A stretch of DNA of 8,771 bases from Planctomycetota bacterium. Lineage in GTDB: Bacteria; Planctomycetota; Phycisphaerae; Sedimentisphaerales; Anaerobacaceae. Positions 7,019 through 8,771 of the stretch are shown one piece after another. Location: assembly GCA_013202635.1 (NCBI GenBank), contig JABMRO010000242.1, positions 1 through 8,771 on the forward strand. The letters are read 5' to 3'. Below the pieces are notes generated by a model. The model searched no databases. It saw only the letters and a program-made list of their open reading frames with translations, and was not told the origin of the DNA. Numbering within the stretch: position 1 is the stretch's first letter; each line of letters begins with the position of its first letter. A program made the position numbers and the translations under genes.

Positions 7019-7076
7019 ATTTTACTGACGGCTCATTTTACACACTTAGCAGAAATTGCGGGAGTTAATGCCATTG

Positions 7077-7126
7077 GCCTGCCCCCCCCCGCCCGCCAGG
7101 CAACGGCAAAGTTACTATTTTGCCGT
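7077..7126. repeat. GC-rich double hairpin with a C9 tract downstream of the PilX-like gene
   Basis: GCCTG (7077-7081) pairs with CAGGC (7097-7101) around a loop holding nine consecutive C (7082-7090) and GCCCGC. It is followed by a perfect 8-base stem, ACGGCAAA (7103-7110) with TTTGCCGT (7119-7126), and an 8-base loop. The loop word TTACTAT recurs at 7139-7145. It lies about 60 bases past the stop at 7018 and could end or stabilise that mRNA, but no T tract follows, so it is not a canonical intrinsic terminator. A dispersed palindromic repeat unit is the alternative. Confidence 0.55.
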
Positions 7127-7169
7127 CAAGCAGGGGTATTACTATGTGGTTTCCCTTGTTTTTTTCTGC

Positions 7170-7190
7170 TTTTAGCTTTTAGTTTTTAGC
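7170..7190. repeat. 7-base tandem repeat TTTTAGY upstream of lon
   Basis: Three adjacent units, TTTTAGC, TTTTAGT and TTTTAGC, lie 50-70 bases before the lon ATG in a T-rich stretch. They sit where a lon promoter would be expected. Whether they are dispersed elsewhere in the genome cannot be seen here. Confidence 0.7.
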
Positions 7191-7240
7191 TTCAATCGTG
7201 TATCATTCAGGTTCTAACAAAAAAAAACCTTGAAAACAAT

Positions 7241-8771
7241 ATGGCAGGCGACCTGAAAAACTCGTTATCTCTCGACGGAATTTGGCTTCTCGAAGTAGTT
7301 GAAGAAGAACCCGTAAGTCTTGAGACCTATCTGCACAACGGGGACGACCAATTGCACGAGAACGGCTATGAATTTAAACTGCCGGAAGCAATCGGCATCC
7401 TGCCTATTAGAAACGCCGTCGCCTATCCCGGGACGATAACACCGTTGGCGATAGGCCGCAAAAAAAGCAAAGCCCTGCTCGCCGACACTACTCCGAACGA
7501 ATCTATCATAGGACTCCTGACGCAACGTAACCCTGATACTGATAAACCGACTTTCGACAAGCTCTACTCGGTCGGAACCGCCGCCTCGGTGCTCAAGGTA
7601 ATAAAACTGCCCCAGGGCTCAATGCATGTTGTGGTCCACGGAATAACCCGCTTCAAAGTAATAAAAAGGGTAGCCACAAAACCATATTTAAAGGCCAAAA
7701 TCCAGCCGCTCAAAGTCAAAGTAAAAATGACAAAAAATCTTCGGGCACTTATCGTCGGCGTCCGCCAGGCGGCCAACCGTGTCATCGAACTAAGTCCCCA
7801 CGTGCCTGAAGAAGCATCGGTGCTGCTGGAAAATATCGAAAATCCTTCCGCCTTGGCTGATTTCCTGGCTGCCAATCTCAGTATCGACATAGCAACTAAA
7901 CAGCAATTACTTGAAGAGCTTGATGCCACAAAACGCCTTAAACAAATATCCGTTATCTTGGCTAATCAATTGGAAGTTCTTGAGCTAAGTCACAAAATCC
8001 AGGGTAAGATCAGAGATTCAATAGACAAAAATCAACGCGAGTATTATCTGCAGGAACAGCTAAAGGCCATTCAGACCGAGCTTGGCCAAAAGGACCTCAG
8101 AACCGAAGAGCTAAAACAAATCAACAAAAAAATCACAAAAGCTAAAATGCCAAAAAAGGTCGAGCAAGAGGCCCTTCGAGAACTGGACAGATTAAGCAAA
8201 ATACCTCCCGCTTCACCGGAATATAGTGTCATCCGAACGTATCTGGATTGGGTCTGTGAGCTGCCCTGGTCGGTCCAAACCAGAGACCAGCTCGATATCA
8301 ACAAGGCTCAGCGAATACTAAACACCGACCACTATGACTTGCGCAAGGTAAAAAAACGCATCCTCGAATTCCTGGCTGTTCGTAAACTAAACCCAACGGG
8401 CAAAAGCCCCATCCTTTGCTTTGTAGGACCGCCCGGCGTAGGTAAAACTTCACTCGGTAAATCCATCGCACGGGCTATGGGAAGAAAATTCATCCGCATA
8501 TCGCTGGGTGGAATAAGAGATGAAGCCGACATCAGGGGACATCGAAGAACTTACATCGGCGCTCTGCCCGGCAGAATACTGCAGGAGCTGCGAAAGTGCG
8601 GCAGCAAAAATCCCGTATTCATGCTCGATGAATTAGATAAAATCGGAAGTGATTTCAGAGGCGACCCCGCAAGTGCACTGCTCGAAGTCCTTGACCCCGA
8701 ACAGAACTCCAGCTTCACAGACCATTACCTCGACCAGCCCTTTAATCTATCGACCGTGATGTTCATCGGTA
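7241..8771 (+). CDS. lon: ATP-dependent protease Lon, 3' partial
   Basis: Cytoplasmic AAA+ serine protease that degrades misfolded and regulatory proteins. The window holds 510 codons and cuts the gene before the proteolytic domain, so the Ser-Lys dyad is not visible. The N-terminal substrate-binding domain begins at GILPIRNAVAYPG (52-64) and continues to about 240. A long helical region follows, with the family signature QREYYLQEQLKAIQ.ELG. The AAA+ module has Walker A GPPGVGKT (396-403), ISLGGIRDEADIRGHRRTYIG after it, and Walker B VFMLDELDK with D463-E464. All of these sit 40 residues later than in E. coli Lon as I recall its numbering, so the domains align without net gaps and the protein carries a ~40-residue acidic N-terminal extension (VVEEEPVSLETY..). 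ATG 7241 is the first possible start after an in-frame stop at 7187. It has no Shine-Dalgarno sequence; the leader is A-rich. No CIRCE-type heat-shock operator is visible. Confidence 0.96.
   Translation, partial: MAGDLKNSLSLDGIWLLEVVEEEPVSLETYLHNGDDQLHENGYEFKLPEAIGILPIRNAVAYPGTITPLAIGRKKSKALLADTTPNESIIGLLTQRNPDTDKPTFDKLYSVGTAASVLKVIKLPQGSMHVVVHGITRFKVIKRVATKPYLKAKIQPLKVKVKMTKNLRALIVGVRQAANRVIELSPHVPEEASVLLENIENPSALADFLAANLSIDIATKQQLLEELDATKRLKQISVILANQLEVLELSHKIQGKIRDSIDKNQREYYLQEQLKAIQTELGQKDLRTEELKQINKKITKAKMPKKVEQEALRELDRLSKIPPASPEYSVIRTYLDWVCELPWSVQTRDQLDINKAQRILNTDHYDLRKVKKRILEFLAVRKLNPTGKSPILCFVGPPGVGKTSLGKSIARAMGRKFIRISLGGIRDEADIRGHRRTYIGALPGRILQELRKCGSKNPVFMLDELDKIGSDFRGDPASALLEVLDPEQNSSFTDHYLDQPFNLSTVMFIG

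Noticed and set aside
7103..7126. Intrinsic terminator for the PilX-like gene
   Set aside because: The stem is perfect but is followed by CAAGCAGGGG rather than a T tract, so it is listed only as a hairpin.
7178..7206. Possible lon promoter with TATCAT at 7201-7206
   Set aside because: The upstream box (TTTAGT at 17-base spacing) is poor and made of the heptamer repeat, so the match is too weak to annotate.

Overview
The window is 8.8 kb of ordinary, densely coding bacterial DNA with every gene on the + strand. Sequence alone cannot fix the organism. Three features suggest a Planctomycetes/Phycisphaerae-like genome, with moderate-to-low confidence: a choline-sulfatase-like sulfatase, a PilX-type protein with a beta-rich passenger region, and short degenerate tandem repeats encoding 'YEIRNTRYEIR'-like peptides.

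Layout. (1) Positions 2-1471 hold the 3' part of a type I sulfatase whose true start lies upstream of the window. (2) Positions 1515-4534 hold a compact lipoate operon, lpdA-lipB-lipA: dihydrolipoyl dehydrogenase, octanoyltransferase and lipoyl synthase, with gaps of 10 and 1 bases. LipB moves octanoate from acyl carrier protein to the target lysine, LipA inserts two sulfurs, and Lpd reoxidises the resulting dihydrolipoyl groups in 2-oxoacid dehydrogenases and/or the glycine cleavage system. No lipoylated protein (E2 or GcvH) is encoded here. (3) Positions 4684-5388 encode a secreted, very charged protein with a predicted helical/coiled-coil core and a basic tail. I do not recognise it. (4) Positions 5636-7018 encode a membrane-anchored PilX-like protein with a repeat-bearing, beta-rich exterior. 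(5) Positions 7241-8771 hold the N-terminal two thirds of the ATP-dependent protease Lon, cut by the window end.

Regulation. The genes at 4684 and 5636 are each preceded by a near-consensus sigma70-type promoter of identical architecture (TTGTC., 17-base spacer, TATACT, then TTTA.TC) and by a strong Shine-Dalgarno sequence. This suggests they are co-expressed as separate single-gene units. lipB, lipA and lon have no clear Shine-Dalgarno sequence. A likely promoter for the lipoate operon lies inside the end of the sulfatase gene.

Most interesting points. A 7-base tandem repeat encodes the first residues of LipA, so a copy-number change would shift its start out of frame. A second 7-base repeat and a GC hairpin with a C9 tract lie between the PilX-like gene and lon. 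The sulfatase carries CxAxR instead of CxPxR at its catalytic site. I see no rRNA, tRNA, CRISPR array, transposase or convincing new defence system.
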